Positions 46,584 to 58,619 of a stretch of 64,000 bases of DNA are shown one piece after another. A program made the position numbers and the translations under genes. The notes under the pieces are model-generated. The model did no database searches and was not told the DNA's origin. It worked only from the letters and a program-made list of their open reading frames with translations. How positions within the stretch are numbered: position 1 is the first letter of the stretch; the number at the start of each line of letters is the position of its first letter. Source of the DNA: Chionoecetes opilio (lineage: Eukaryota; Arthropoda; Malacostraca; Decapoda; Majidae); the NCBI GenBank assembly GCA_016584305.1, contig JACEEZ010020246.1:36001-100000 (forward strand), in the 5' to 3' direction.

Positions 46584-46892
46584 CTACCTGTAAACACACA
46601 CAATGTGAGCACGGACTGCTTGAGAGAAGGCATGCCCAGTCAACATATGTACCACTGACCCTTTCGCATACACTTGTTCCCACAGTTCTGCTAGCCCCCT
46701 CCGTGTCATGATTTGACCTACACTACCAGGATATGACATCAGAAGATGAAACCCCCCTAGACGCACAATCACTCTGTCCAAGTCACTGGAAAAAGCATCT
46801 ATTTCTGAAGCCTTCAGGAATAGAGGCTGATCAAAGGTGACAGGACAGGTTTTCAGATCATTCTTTTCACAGAGTTCACGAGCAAAACACAT
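46584..46892 (-). pseudogene. N-terminal fragment of an Academ-like transposase
   Basis: A 102-residue minus-strand frame contains VTFDQPLFLKASEIDAF, VIVRLGGFHLLMSYPGSVGQ and VVHMLTGHAFSQAVRAH. In the family to which the 25119-27072 protein belongs, this block comes before the GYFTxRRxDxFWSG motif. The fragment therefore supplies the part missing from that element. No TIR or C-terminal part is visible nearby. It is a separate decayed copy on the other strand. Confidence 0.65.
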
Positions 46893-46934
46893 GCTGTTTA
46901 CGTAAAACGTGCTGTAACGTAAAACGTTAGCATG

Positions 46935-47055
46935 GCAATTGTTGTTATTATCATTATCATTACTATCACTATTACTATACTGTAGTTACCATCATTATTA
47001 TTATTATTATTATTGTAACTGTTATAATATAATTATCAGTATTACTCTCTTTTTT

Positions 47056-47152
<97 letters not shown>

Positions 47153-47160
47153 CCCCCCCC
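46935..47160 (+). repeat. ATT-rich and (CT)n low-complexity tracts
   Basis: Trinucleotide ATT/ATC repeats (46940-47030), then (CT)n with C-runs (47060-47160). The apparent Leu/Ser-rich frame here is an artefact. Confidence 0.95.
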
Positions 47161-47299
47161 CAACCGGTTTTGGGTCCTATCTGACTCTATAGCCATTTCG
47201 CGTTGGGTCCCAATTGACTCGTGACCTAGACAGTTTGAGGCCTAATTAACCTGTGTCCCATATGGCGCGTGGACGAAGTGAACTGATGATCACTTGACC

Positions 47300-48340
47300 T
47301 CAGTACCAATCTCTTCAATACCAAATGACCTGCACCCCTACGTACTGCGATCCTACAAGGGCTGGGTCCCCCTGGTGGCTCCTCTCTGGCCGGCCCAGTC
47401 TTGGTTTTCCGTTCTGTGGACTTCGTGTCCCTCCTCTGTTCCTTTGGGGAGTCCTCGCTCTGCTAGAGGAGCTCTCTACAGCGATTCCTTCCACCTTGCC
47501 GCTACCCGTCTGGTGTTTCTCCGTGCCTCCCTCAGTCGGTCGACTCGGCTGCATCTGCGACTGACATTTTGTCGGCCCTCCGCTCATCATCTGCTAGGCT
47601 GTCCAGGTCCCTCTGGACGGCCTTTCTGTCTTTCCTCAATCGGTCAAATCTTCGTCGCGTTTCAGGGCCTGTGGTCCTGGATTTCCTCTCCTTCCTGGCC
47701 CCATCAGGTGGTGGTCCTTTGCCTCTTTCTCCGCTCGCCTTGCGGCGCTGGCTGGACGCATACGGCCGGGTATTCGTCCTGGACCGCCGTTCGGTGACCC
47801 TACTGAAGAGGGGGTTATTCCACCAGAATCACCCCCCGTCGTCCTGTCACTTTCTGGTCCCTGGTGAACGTCCTCCGGTACCTCCTGGGCGACCAGTTTC
47901 GATTCGGCACTCCCGGGTCTCGTCTCCTCCCGTCGGTCCTGTTCCTTGTTGCCCTGGCGACGGGGTTTCTGGCCTCTCACTGAGGGCGCTGTCCAGTTTC
48001 TCCCGGTGGCCTGTCTTCTCGCAAATCGCAGGACGGATAGTTGCTGTTTCCGTCTCCCTCTCACCCGTGGTCCTGGGTAGGGACGGGCGGGAGGTCCTCC
48101 GTCTTCGCCTGGCTGTGGTGCCGGCTTGGAGGCTGGGGGACGCCTTCCACCCTCTGTGTTTCGGCGCTTCGACGTTGCTTGGCTTAGTCTACGTCCTGAG
48201 CAGGTGGCCCCCTGGAACGGGTATGGGGACTGTGGAGTCCGACCTCGTCCTTCGTGGCTCGTTTCCTCTCTCACTCCGTCGTGGATTCGCCTTGTGTTGC
48301 CCTGGGCTCCCACCTTCCAGACTGGTCTGGTGTGGTGGTT
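47300..48340 (+). pseudogene. DIRS-like element: RNase H tail and tyrosine recombinase, decayed
   Basis: A GC-rich island. WVPLVAPLWPAQSWFSVLW (about 47362-47420) resembles the block between RT/RNase H and integrase in DIRS elements. Then SSARLSRSLWTAFLSFLNRS and VVLDFLSFLA (47587-47706) match the N-terminal core-binding domain of a tyrosine recombinase. SLVNVLRYLLG and LLPSVLFLVALATGF (47850-47970, other frame) and LRALSSFSRW, VSVSLSPVVLG and PAWRLGDAFHPLC (47975-48165) match the catalytic domain start (LVALATGxRVSEL-type). Two frame changes and internal stops show decay. The catalytic R-H-R-Y residues are not traceable. A long minus-strand frame over the same bases (47636-48547) is a composition artefact. 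Confidence 0.6.
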
Positions 48341-48508
48341 AGTCAGCGTGCCTGCCCATGTCGACTCCGCCTGATTCTTGTGGATGCTTTTCGTTTCCTT
48401 TTGTTTTCTTGAGCAGTTGCCTTCCTTCTCCCCTCGGGGGTTGGGTGCTTCTTGCCCCGTCTCCAAGTGGCAGGTAGCTAGTGCACTAGCTATAAGGGGA
48501 CCTAAAAT

Positions 48509-48885
48509 GACGGCTTTGAAGTATGAAAAGCCTATTTTTGGGTCCACGACATAGCTAGTGCACGGACTTCGGCCTCCTACCCTTCCTTCCCCACCAAGTT
48601 TTCAGCCCCTCTCCCCGGGGGAGCTTCTTGGGATGGGTATGGCTGTCTGCCGTCGGCCGGGGTGGCTGGTGCCGGCGCGTGACTGCCAGACGTGTTCTTC
48701 TTCTTAGTAGTTAGTTCTTTTCAGCAATGTTGCAGCTTCTAGTGCAGCCTGGTTTTAACCAGATGTGGGATAAAGTTACCGGATTACCGAGGGATTACCC
48801 TAGGTGGCGATAGATCCTATCTATTAGCTAGTGCACTAACTATGTCGTGGACCCAAAAATAGGCTTTTCATACTTCAAAGCCGTC
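48509..48885. repeat. Inverted repeat, 55-bp arms, at the DIRS-like end
   Basis: GACGGCTTTGAAGTATGAAA at 48509 (arm to 48563) is mirrored by TTTCATACTTCAAAGCCGTC ending at 48885. GCTAGTGCAC lies at the inner end of both arms, and a further GCTAGTGCACTAGC precedes the first arm. DIRS elements end in inverted repeats, so this may be their terminus. An independent MITE is the alternative. Confidence 0.75.
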
Positions 48886-49104
48886 AATATGTAACACAAA
48901 TAGACCTGCTCAAAGGTTTTTGGCAGGTGGGATTAACTGAGAAAGCTAGGGAGTTGTCAGCATTTGTTACCATGGATGGACTCTATCAATATTAAGTTTT
49001 GCCTTTTGGTATGAAGAACAGTTCCAGTTGTTTTTAAAGATTAGAAAATGAAGTATTGAAGCGAGTAAAATGTACTATTTTTTTTGTTTTTTTTTGAAGA
49101 ATTT

Positions 49105-49388
49105 CGTCAGTTATCGACGCAGCTGAGATGGGTCTCCACTATAACCAGACAGCTCTCTCTCAGACTACCCCTAGAGAGCTGTCTGCTAGTGTTTATAGTG
49201 TTGGCTGAAGCCAGCACCCCGGGAGGTGGGTTACAAACCCCTGGCTAACACCCGGTACCCATTCACTGCTAAGTGGACAGGGGCTCGGGTTTTAAGGAAA
49301 CAGTCCAACTGTTTCCGCTCCGCCCGGGGATCGAACCCGGGACTTCTCGGTTGTGAACCAAGCATGCTACCCCTACACTACGGAGTAC
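49105..49388 (-). mobile_element. tRNA-Val-type SINE inserted in gypsy RT
   Basis: Minus-strand head ACTCCGTAGTGTAGGGGTAG with anticodon-loop region GGTTCACAACC and B box GGTTCGATCC, then the same body as at 36936 (CAGTGAATGGGTACCGGGTG). It interrupts the gypsy reading frame before YIDD. Confidence 0.75.
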
Positions 49389-49450
49389 CCATTGTATACA
49401 TAGATGATATTGTACTGTATTCTGAGAAGTAGGAGGATCATCTAAAGTTG

Positions 49451-49563
49451 GACAGGGGCTCAGGTTTTAAGGAAACAGCCCAACTGTTTCCGCTCCGCCC
49501 GGGGATCGAACCTGGGACTTCTCGGTTGTGAACCGAGCATGCTACCCCTACACTACGGAGTAA
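49451..49563 (-). mobile_element. Duplicated head of the same SINE
   Basis: Repeats 49276-49388 with a few substitutions. The following gypsy sequence (CATTGTATACATAGATGATA) is repeated too, so the unit of about 175 bp is a tandem duplication, not a second insertion. Confidence 0.7.
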
Positions 49564-49609
49564 CCATTGTATACATAGATGATATTGTACTGTATTCTGA
49601 GAAGTAGGA

Positions 49610-49788
49610 TATGATAAGATTTTCATCCTATCTAGACACTTTGCAAGCACCAAATACAAGGTTATTGACTATACAAAGCGCCGCCACGTCAGCACGAACT
49701 AGGCGGACTCGAACCGCTGACCGAATGCACAGGGACGCTGCACATTGCGAACTCACGTCTCTACCAACCTTGCCACCCTGACGGGCGT
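49610..49788 (-). mobile_element. Second tRNA-derived SINE type with perfect 11-bp TSD
   Basis: GAGAAGTAGGA is duplicated at 49599-49609 and 49789-49799. The minus-strand head GGTGGCAAGGTTGGTAGAGA (A box) and B box GGTTCGAGTCC mark a tRNA origin; the tail is CACTTTGCAAAG-like with short T-rich sequence. Confidence 0.8.
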
Positions 49789-50613
49789 GAGAAGTAGGAG
49801 GATCATCTAAAGTTGTTGGTTGAAGTATTTAGGAAATTGGATGATGCAAATCTCACAGTGAATCTGATGAAAAGTGATCTTGTGAAGGCTTCAGTGGACT
49901 ATTTAGGATTTAAGGTTGGACAAGGAGAGGTGAGACCACTAAATGCCAAAGTGAAAGGCATCATGGATTTGCCTTCTCCAACAAACAGGAAGGAGCTGTA
50001 GAGATTTTTGGGGATGAGTGGTTATTATAGAAGATTTTGTAGAAATTTTTCAGCAGTTGTACTGCCATTAACCAGGTTGTTGTCTAAAAAGATGAAATTT
50101 GTGTGTGGATGATGGATGAAAAGGACTGTGAGGAGGCTTTAAAAAAATTTGGATATTTTAATTAATGCTCCCATATTGATTACTCCTGATTATGAAAAGA
50201 CATTTAAACTGTATGTGGATGCCAGTGGTAAGGGAATTGGAGGAGTGTTGATGCAGGAGATGGAAGGAGTTGATCATCCCATTGGATATTTCTCTAAAAA
50301 GTTATTGTTATACCAGATAAATTACACCACAATAGAGAAAGAGGCTTTGGCGTTGATTTTGAGTTTATATCATTTTTATGTATATGTAAAAGGATCTGCG
50401 ATGACACTGCAAGTGTTTACAGATCACAACTCCTTAGTTTTTGTAAATCGAATGAAAAATTCAAATCAAAGGTTGATGAGGTGGTGTCTACTGTTGCAGA
50501 AGTAAAATTTTGTTGTTACCCATGTGAAAGGGAAGGATAATGTGATAGCAGACGCTCTCTCACGTGTTCCTGTAAGCTGTGAGCCCTCTTAAGAGAGAAC
50601 TCACATCTTTACT

Positions 50614-51735
50614 GGAAGGGGGGTGTTAACCTTAGTCACCCCTAAAGCATTTTCTATGGAGTTTCTTCAGGATGATACATTATATCATTATTGATTAATA
50701 GTATTGTGTAATAGTTTATTAGTATTCTTTACGAATATAGAATGTGGACGTGTAAATTAAGATTGCTATTGCTCAGTTGTGATTGTGAATGAGGGATAGA
50801 AATGTAATCCCGTTAAAAGCGAGGGTGTTAACCCCTTCACACCCAGATCTTTACTTGGCTATATAAAATTGTCTGTTGTTAGCCATAAAATTACGAAAAG
50901 TCACTAAATATACCAAATTAGTTAGTGGTCAAGGATACTAAACAGGTCATAGCTATAAAATATTGCTTATAGTCACTAAAAAATGTCTTATGGTACCCAA
51001 ATTACAATGGAAATTACGTTCTGGGCCTCAAGGGGTTAAAGAGACGAGATGGAGGGTCGCTTGGCTTGGGTCTCCTTTCAGTGGCAGCAGGTGTAGGAGC
51101 TGGGTGGGGCTTCTTGGTGGAACTGTGTCGAAAGAGTGAGAGAATAATGGTATTATGTACGCTATTGAGGGAGCGGTGTTGAGGACAATGTATAGTGTGT
51201 GTGGGTGTAGAGTAGCCTTTGAATTGTGGTGATGGGGTTGTCGCATTGGGTGTGGGGTGTGGTGCCTGACTTATAGTTGTGTGGTGGGTTGTGTGCCTGA
51301 CTGTGGTGTGTGGTGAGGGATATATGTAGGGATTGATTGGTGATGACGTGAAGTAGTGCAGACTGTGTTGTGGGATGATTTAATGATTGATTTGATGATA
51401 TATATATGATTAATATTGATATATATATATATATATAATATATGATATTATATATATTATATATATGATATATATATATATTATATCTAGTTAGAATATT
51501 TGAGTGCTTGGTTTGTGTGAGTGCATAAATTGCCTGTCGTGTAATTTACTTTGCTTTAATAAATGTGAGTTAGGTTTTCGAATGTGTTTTTATCATGTCC
51601 TTCCTAAGGTATTACGTAGCCCATGCTTGGTCTCTATACATCTATACATTTTGTGATGAGTTGGAAAGTATAAGATAAGTGAGATAAGTCTTGTTTTCTG
51701 AGTTTTGTAGTGTGACGAGGAATCGAACCCCAACC
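50614..51735 (+). mobile_element. Gypsy polypurine tract and LTR
   Basis: GGAAGGGGGG (50614-50623) is a polypurine tract, and the LTR would begin TGTTAACCTTAG at 50624. It holds a TTAA MITE (50832-51035), an AT-rich repeat (51396-51486) and a stretch shared with two diverged copies (34010 and 43870). TGACGAGGAATCGAACCCC at 51712-51730 could be a tRNA-complementary primer site, which would put the LTR end just before it. The exact 3' limit is uncertain. Confidence 0.5.
50832..51035. mobile_element. 204-bp TTAA MITE
   Basis: CCCCTTCACACCCAG and the inverted CCCCTTGAGGCCCAG are flanked by TTAA (50828-50831 and 51036-51039). It is the short form of the element at 7863-8573. A TTAA TSD with CCC-starting TIRs suggests piggyBac-type mobilisation. 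Confidence 0.85.
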
Positions 51736-52179
51736 ACACAACCGGACCACATTACTGTATTTAATAAAGGGAAATATCCTCCATAGATTTTCCCTTTCAA
51801 CGAGTAATTACAGAGGCACAGTTCGCTAAGATCTCCATAAAGGCAGCAGATATATTAAATAAGTTATATAATTTACTATCTACTAACAATTGACCTCCCC
51901 AATATCTCACTATTTGTAAATACATAGGGTTTGTTTATTCATTTTCCAGTACAACATGATTACTGTAACGAGGTACAAGTCTTTTTATAAATTGTTATTT
52001 TTCAGTTCGTGTGCTAAAAGCTAGAAATGTCACGTACTTTTGTTGTAATTACGTTCATGTTGAATGTTTGAACAGTCGTCAGATCCAATTGTGAGGCAAT
52101 GAAGGTGCATATTCAAAAGTTACCTCCGCAAAGAAGGCTATATGATCGTTATGGACTGTGTGTTATTCACCCATGGTCT
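51736..52179. other. AT-rich spacer, no gene recognised
   Basis: No supported feature. Confidence 0.45.
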
Positions 52180-52596
<417 letters not shown>

Positions 52597-52699
52597 TAAG
52601 TAAATAAGTAATAAGTAAGTAAGTAAATAATGTTTATTGCAATATTAAGACCTCACATACATCATTTTTAAAGTAGTAAATTAAGGCACTCTCTGTCAT

Positions 52700-53042
52700 A
52701 AGAACATAAGAAAATAAGGAAGCTTCAAGAGGCCGTGAGGCCTACACGTGGTAGCTCCTATTACCTAACACTACCTACATCCACCTTTCATCCCCATCCA
52801 TGAACCTATCCCGCCCCTCTTTAAAGCTCCCCAATGACTCCGTACTAACTACCTGTCTACTGAGAACCTTTCCAGTCATTCACCACCCTATTTGTGAACC
52901 AGTTTGTCCCTATTTCTGCTTTAAATCTACGCTTTTCCAGCTTGAATCCGCTACTTCTTGTTCTACCCTGTCGAGAGCCGAAGCTCACTGACAAACGGTT
53001 GTATATTGAAATATCAGATGCAATAGCGGATGTGATAGGCAT
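52700..53042 (-). mobile_element. 3' end of a CR1-like LINE
   Basis: The minus strand encodes RLSVSFGSRQGRTRSSGFKL and NWFTNRVVNDW, then the same 3' UTR as at 4066-4345. It is inserted in the larger LINE. Confidence 0.75.
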
Positions 53043-54654
53043 CTGATATGATAATATCTGATATATGAATATATCATCTGATAATTATACATAAACAATG
53101 CAAAACTATCAATAAATATATGTATACAAACTTATTTATACCTATGAATACACCTACACAGACTATTACATGTACTACATGCCCAGAGAGACACAATAAA
53201 TAAGGTAGAGGTAGCATAAAGTGTAATAAATACTGATTAGAACTTATGTAGTGAGGTTATTACGAACCCTGTAAAGTACGCCACACATCCTAGACAGTGT
53301 CATGAAAGCAAAGATGATTTGGTCATTCCAGTTTATATTTTCATCTATAAAAATTCCTAGAAACTTTATGTGAGTAACACGTTGTAGGGTAACACTGTCA
53401 AGTAGCACAGGGGGGTTAGCATTTTTTATAGAACGATTTTATAATAATATATAACTGGTTTTGGATGCGTTTAGTTTAAGTTTATTTGACTTAATCCATT
53501 TGATTATTAATTCAAATTATATATTTAAATCTAAGTGTAAGCTGTTTATATCCTCATCTGCCAGCAGCAGGTAATGTCATCAGCATATATAGTGTATTTG
53601 AATTATGAGCTTGCATTAATCATAATATCATTGGTATATACGAGAAGGAGTAATGGCCCTAAGATGGATCCTTGTGGTACACCTTTAAATATAGACTTAA
53701 ATCATGAATAGGATGTGTTGCAATAAACTGTTAGAGATCTGTTGCTAATATAACTTTCAAATAGCTGTAATGGAACCCCTCTGACCCCAATGCGTTCTAG
53801 TTTATCAAGTAAAATTGTGTGGCTCAAAGAATCAAAAGCTTTAGACAAATCAATAAATACACCAACTACATATCATTTATTTTCTAGATAATTATAGACA
53901 TTACTAATGAATTGTAATATTGCTGATTCTGTTGAATAATTTAACCTAAAACCATGCTGATACTCAGATATAAGGTGATTTTTTTCTAGGTAGTTCATCA
54001 ATCGAGGGATTGATTTTTCAATTATTTTACTGAAAGCTGGTAATAGAGATATTGGACGATAGCAATTGGTGTCACTCCTATTGCCGGATTGAAACATAGG
54101 TATGACCTTGGCCTTTTTCAGTTCATTCGGAAATACAGCAGTTTTTAGAGAAAGATTGATAATTATATGCGTTAATGGCGTAGATATAAGTTGGATGAAT
54201 ATTTTAAAACAATGGGCGAAATTTCATCATTACCAAGGGTAAAGGTTTTTATGGCATTTAAATAATTTATGATTTCAGCTTGTGTAACGGGAAGTAGATA
54301 AATGGAAAAACCTAGAGTGAGCTGTAGATACCTTAAGTAGTTAATTATTTAGTTATAATAAGTAGTTAATATCTATTTAATATACTATAGGAGTAGCCGT
54401 GTGTCTGTTTGTCTGTCTGTCTTTCTGTGTGTCTGTCTGTTTTGGGTAGCCGAAACCGTAAATTCAATGTTGATGAGAATAGACTAAATAAATCGCAATT
54501 AAATCGTAGGTGGTAAGCAGCTTGGTCCCATGTCGATTGAATAATTTTTAACGGGGTATTTGGGCTAAAAACACTTTTAGACGTATTAGATTACAGGACA
54601 AACTCTGCGGTAACGTCGTGCCGCATTCCAAAAATTCAGTACTCATGGACTTAA

Positions 54655-54888
<234 letters not shown>

Positions 54889-54912
54889 TTGCAGGACCGG
54901 CATGGCACTTGG

Positions 54913-55078
54913 AAGAGGCAGGCGTGGGGTTGGGGTCTTAGGCAGGCGTGGGGCTAGAGTGAGGCAGGCGTGGGGCTGGGGTGAGGCAGACATGGGGCTG
55001 GGGTGAGGCAGGCGTGGGGCTGGGGTGAGGCAGGCGTGGGGCTGGGATGAGGCAGTAATGGGGCTGGAGTAAGACAGG
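54913..55078 (+). repeat. 22-bp minisatellite, about 7 units
   Basis: Units of GGCAGGCGTGGGGCTGGGGT plus GA, with scattered changes. GC-rich, inside LINE sequence. Confidence 0.85.
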
Positions 55079-56111
55079 CTACGGTGGTGGTAGGTGGCTA
55101 CCCCGAGGCAATTTGACCAGTGACCAACGACAGCAACAACACGATTGGAGTTTGCACTCACATTCTTGTCTAATACTACTACAAACATCAATACATGGGT
55201 CCGAAGGGCCCATAAACACTTGTTATTTTCTATATCGTTATCATCTCCGCCAATCTTTACAAAATGTTCATTAAATGCATTAGAAATATCATCGCAAGTA
55301 GGTTTCAGTTGAATTAATTGATTTGTAACATCATAATTATGTTCTACCAAGTATGGAGTTTGTGGACTTCCAGTGTGACTTAGCATTTTCTTGGTTATTA
55401 TGTAAATTATCTCTATGATATTTTTTTTTTGCCGCTTTTAAAATATATGTTAATCTATTACGATACCTTCGGTAAGCTTTCTTATATGTAAAGGCCATTT
55501 CTTAGCTAGTTTCTCAAATCTGCTTTTCTCCTTGATGGACTTTTTTAGTGCCGGAGTGATGTGCTTACTTCTGTCATACTTGGGTTTTATTCGCATAAAT
55601 TTTTCAGGAAAATTCTTTTAAAGAGAAAGTTGAATTTCTGATAAAAGGGATTATAAGATTTATTTGCACACGTAGATTTCAGAATGCTACTCCAGTCAAT
55701 CTATTTAAGGTCATCATTAAATTTATTCAGAGCATTAGGAGCTACTGATCTCTTAGTACTGTAGTGTGATGAATTGTTTTGAGACATATTTAAGAACCTA
55801 AATTGTGAAATTATTGGGAAATGGTCAGTTATAGTATCTGTATGTATTATATAATTTGCAATATTAAATTCAACCTGAGTCGACCAAATGTGATCTATCA
55901 GTGTAGCCGTTATGGATGTTATTCTGGTTGATTTTGTTGTTAAGGAAAACAGGGAAAAAGAATACCTCACGTTGATGAACTGGTAAATCCAATTATAATT
56001 ACTGTGTTGTCCCAGATTTAATGAATACTGGTTGAGGATGGGGACGAGCGTCTCTGGCCGTGAGGCTGGCCGAGGAACCTGGGGAAAAAGTTTACTTCCA
56101 TAGTAATACAT

Positions 56112-56546
56112 GTATCTGTATAAATGACACTGTTATCTTCGGAAGTATTTGTTGTATGACATTATCACACAAAGCACAGTAACACACTAAATATATGCCA
56201 TTATGAGACTCTATAAGATTATATAAATTATATTTACATATATATAAGTTTATAACATACTTAATTTCTGACAGTAAATATGATTTACAACTATTTGTGT
56301 CTTACAAAACTCGTGTTCAACATAAGGAATGTAGTATATATTATGTACCAAGTGTGGCCAAATCGCACTATAACATAATATTCCAGTTAATAATTACGTA
56401 TTTTACCTAGTATATAATAACCGCAACCGCAACCGCGGTTGTAGTAAACTCGACAACAGCAAACATAACCGCAATCGCGGTTGTGAAAAACCGACCACTC
56501 TATCCATCACTAATATAAATAAATATATATATATATATATATATAG

Positions 56547-56592
<46 letters not shown>

Positions 56593-56720
56593 TCTTTTTT
56601 TTACATGACAAGGAAATGGCCAAGGGCACAACAAAAATGGGTAACACAAAGCCCGCTTAGTTGCCAGTCCCTATAAAGAAGCCAGTAAGATAATAAAATA
56701 AAAAAGAGGGCGGAGCCAAT
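56112..56720. other. Spacer with (AT)n array
   Basis: (AT)n at 56521-56592. A short CCGCAACCGCGGTTG-type inverted motif occurs near 56422-56445 and 56468-56485. No gene. Confidence 0.5.
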
Positions 56721-58531
56721 TTAGTTCGAGAGGTGTCTTGTTACTCTTCTTTTGAAAAGATTTAAGTCATAGGAAAGTGGAAAAATAGAAAACAGGAAGA
56801 GAGTTCCAGAGTTTACCAGTGAAAGGGATGAAAGAGTAAAGATACTGATTAACTCTTGCATTAGGAAGATGGACAGAATAGGAATGAGAATGAGTATAGA
56901 AAGTCTTGTGCAGCGAGGCCGTGGGAGGGGGGGAGGCATGCAGTTAGCAAGTTCAGAAGAGCAGTGAGCATGAAAATAACGGTAGAATAGAGCAAGAGAA
57001 GCAACATTGCGGCGGTGATTTAAAGATTGAAGACAGTCAGTCAGAGGAGAAGAGTTGATGTGACGAAAAGCTTTTGACTCAACCCTGTTTAGGAGAGCTG
57101 TATGAGTGGATCCTCCCCAAACATGTGAGACATACTCCATACATGGGCGGATAAGGCCCCTGTAGAGAGCAAGCAATTGGGAGGGAGAAAAAAAAGGACG
57201 CAGACGCCACAGAACACCTAATTTCTTAGAAGCTGTTTTAGCAAGCTGTTTTAGCATGAGATGTGAGATTTACAGTTCAGATTTTTAGCAAAGGATAGTC
57301 CTACAATGATCGTCATTGAAGAAGGAGACAGTTGAGTGTCATTGAAGAAGAGGGGATAGTTATCTGGTAGGTTTTGTCGAGTAAATAGGTGAAGAAATTG
57401 GGTTTTTGAGGCATTGAACAAAACAAGGTTTGCTTTGCCCCAATCAGAAATTATCGAAAATTAGAAGATAGGCGCTCGGTGGCATCTCTCCGTGAATCAC
57501 TTAGTTCCTGTTGAGTTGGACGTCTAATAAACGACGTTGAAAAATGCAGGTAGAATTATCAGCGTAGGAGTGGATAGGGCTTTGAGTTAGACTTAGAAGA
57601 TCATTAATGAATAATAAAAAGAGAGTGGGTGATAGGACAGAACCCTGGGGAGCACCACTATTGATAGATTTAAGAGAAGAACAATGTCCGTCTACAGTAG
57701 ATGCAGTAGAACGGTTTGAAAGGAAACTTAAGATGAAGGTACAGAGAGAAGGATAGAAACCGAATGACGGTAGTTTGGAAATTAAAGATTTGTGCCAGAC
57801 TCTATCAAAAGCTTTTGATATGTCAAGGGCAACAGCAAAAGATTCACCGAAACCCCTAAAGGAGGTTGACCAAGATTCAGTTAGGAAAGCTAGAAGATCG
57901 CCAGTAGATCGCCCTCTACGGAAACCGTACTGACGATCAGATAGAAGATTGTGAGCAGATAGATGCTTAAGAATCTTCTTATTAAGTATAGATTCATAAA
58001 CTTTAGAAAGACAGGAAGTCAAAGCTATAGGACGATAGTTTGAAGGATTAGAACGGTCACCCTTCTTAGGAACAGGTTGGATGTGAGCAAACTTCCAGCA
58101 AGAAGGAAAGGTGGAAGTAGATTGACAAAGACGAAAAGTTTGACCAGGAAAGGTGCAAGCACAAAAGCACAGTTTTTGAGAACAATAGGAGGGACTCCGT
58201 CTGGACCGTAAGCCTTACGAGGATCTAGGCCAGAAATGGCAAAGAAAACATCATTCCGAAGGATCTTAATGACAGGCATAATATAGGTGGAGGAGAAGGA
58301 GGAACAAGCCCTTCATCAACCAGAGTGGAATTTTTAGCAAAGGTTTGAGCGAAGAGCTCAGCTTTAGAAGTAGATGAGACAGCTGTGGAGCCATCTGGGT
58401 GAAGCATAGGAGGGAAAGATGAAGAAGAAAAATTGTTAGAGATGTTATTAGCTAGATGCCAGAAGTCACGAGAGGATTTTGATTCAGAAAGATTTTGACA
58501 TTTTCTATGAATGAAAGAGTTTTTGGTAAGT

Positions 58532-58598
<67 letters not shown>

Positions 58599-58605
58599 CG
58601 AACAT
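56721..58605 (-). pseudogene. Jockey-like LINE reverse transcriptase, decayed
   Basis: On the minus strand, in order: DFWHLANNISNNFSSSSFPP (58500 region), GLDPRKAYGPDGVPPIVLKN (58220), and MTSCLSKVYESILNKKI with YGFRRGRSTGDLLAFLTES (58022-57890). These are followed by DISKAFDRVWHKSLISKLP, GAPQGSVLSPTLFLLFINDL and HSYADNSTC (57560), then the C-terminal KLGVLWRLRPFFSPSQLLAL and GLIRPCMEYVSHVWGGST (57230-57100). The catalytic YADD box reads YADN, so the second aspartate is lost. Frame breaks occur near 58022-58280 and 57260-57500. Both ends are truncated or decayed. Confidence 0.88.
58537..58598. repeat. (AT)n microsatellite
   Basis: Nearly pure AT between two LINE remnants. Confidence 0.95.
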
Positions 58606-58619
58606 ATATATGTACGTGT

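Larger units (their letters stand above)
48886..50592 (+). pseudogene. Ty3/gypsy pol remnant (RT and RNase H), broken by SINEs
   Basis: RT begins QIDLLKGFWQVGLTEKARE and FVTMDGLYQY-stop-VLPFGMKN (48889-49030). After SINE insertions, the catalytic box VYIDDIVLYSE follows at about 49391-49430 (repeated at 49564-49608). LGFKVGQGEVRPLNAKVKGI (49900-49960), a stop, then GMSGYYRRFCRNFS come next. RNase H (50149-50505) holds KLYVDASGKGIGGVLMQ, TIEKEALALILSLYHFY and VFTDHNS, and the end is GKDNVIADALSRV. No integrase follows before the LTR. Several stops and frame breaks make it dead. Confidence 0.88.

Noticed and set aside
47636..48547. A 303-codon minus-strand open frame, Arg/Gly/Pro-rich
   Set aside because: It is antisense to the DIRS-like recombinase remnant and runs into the inverted repeat. 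Composition explains the lack of stops.
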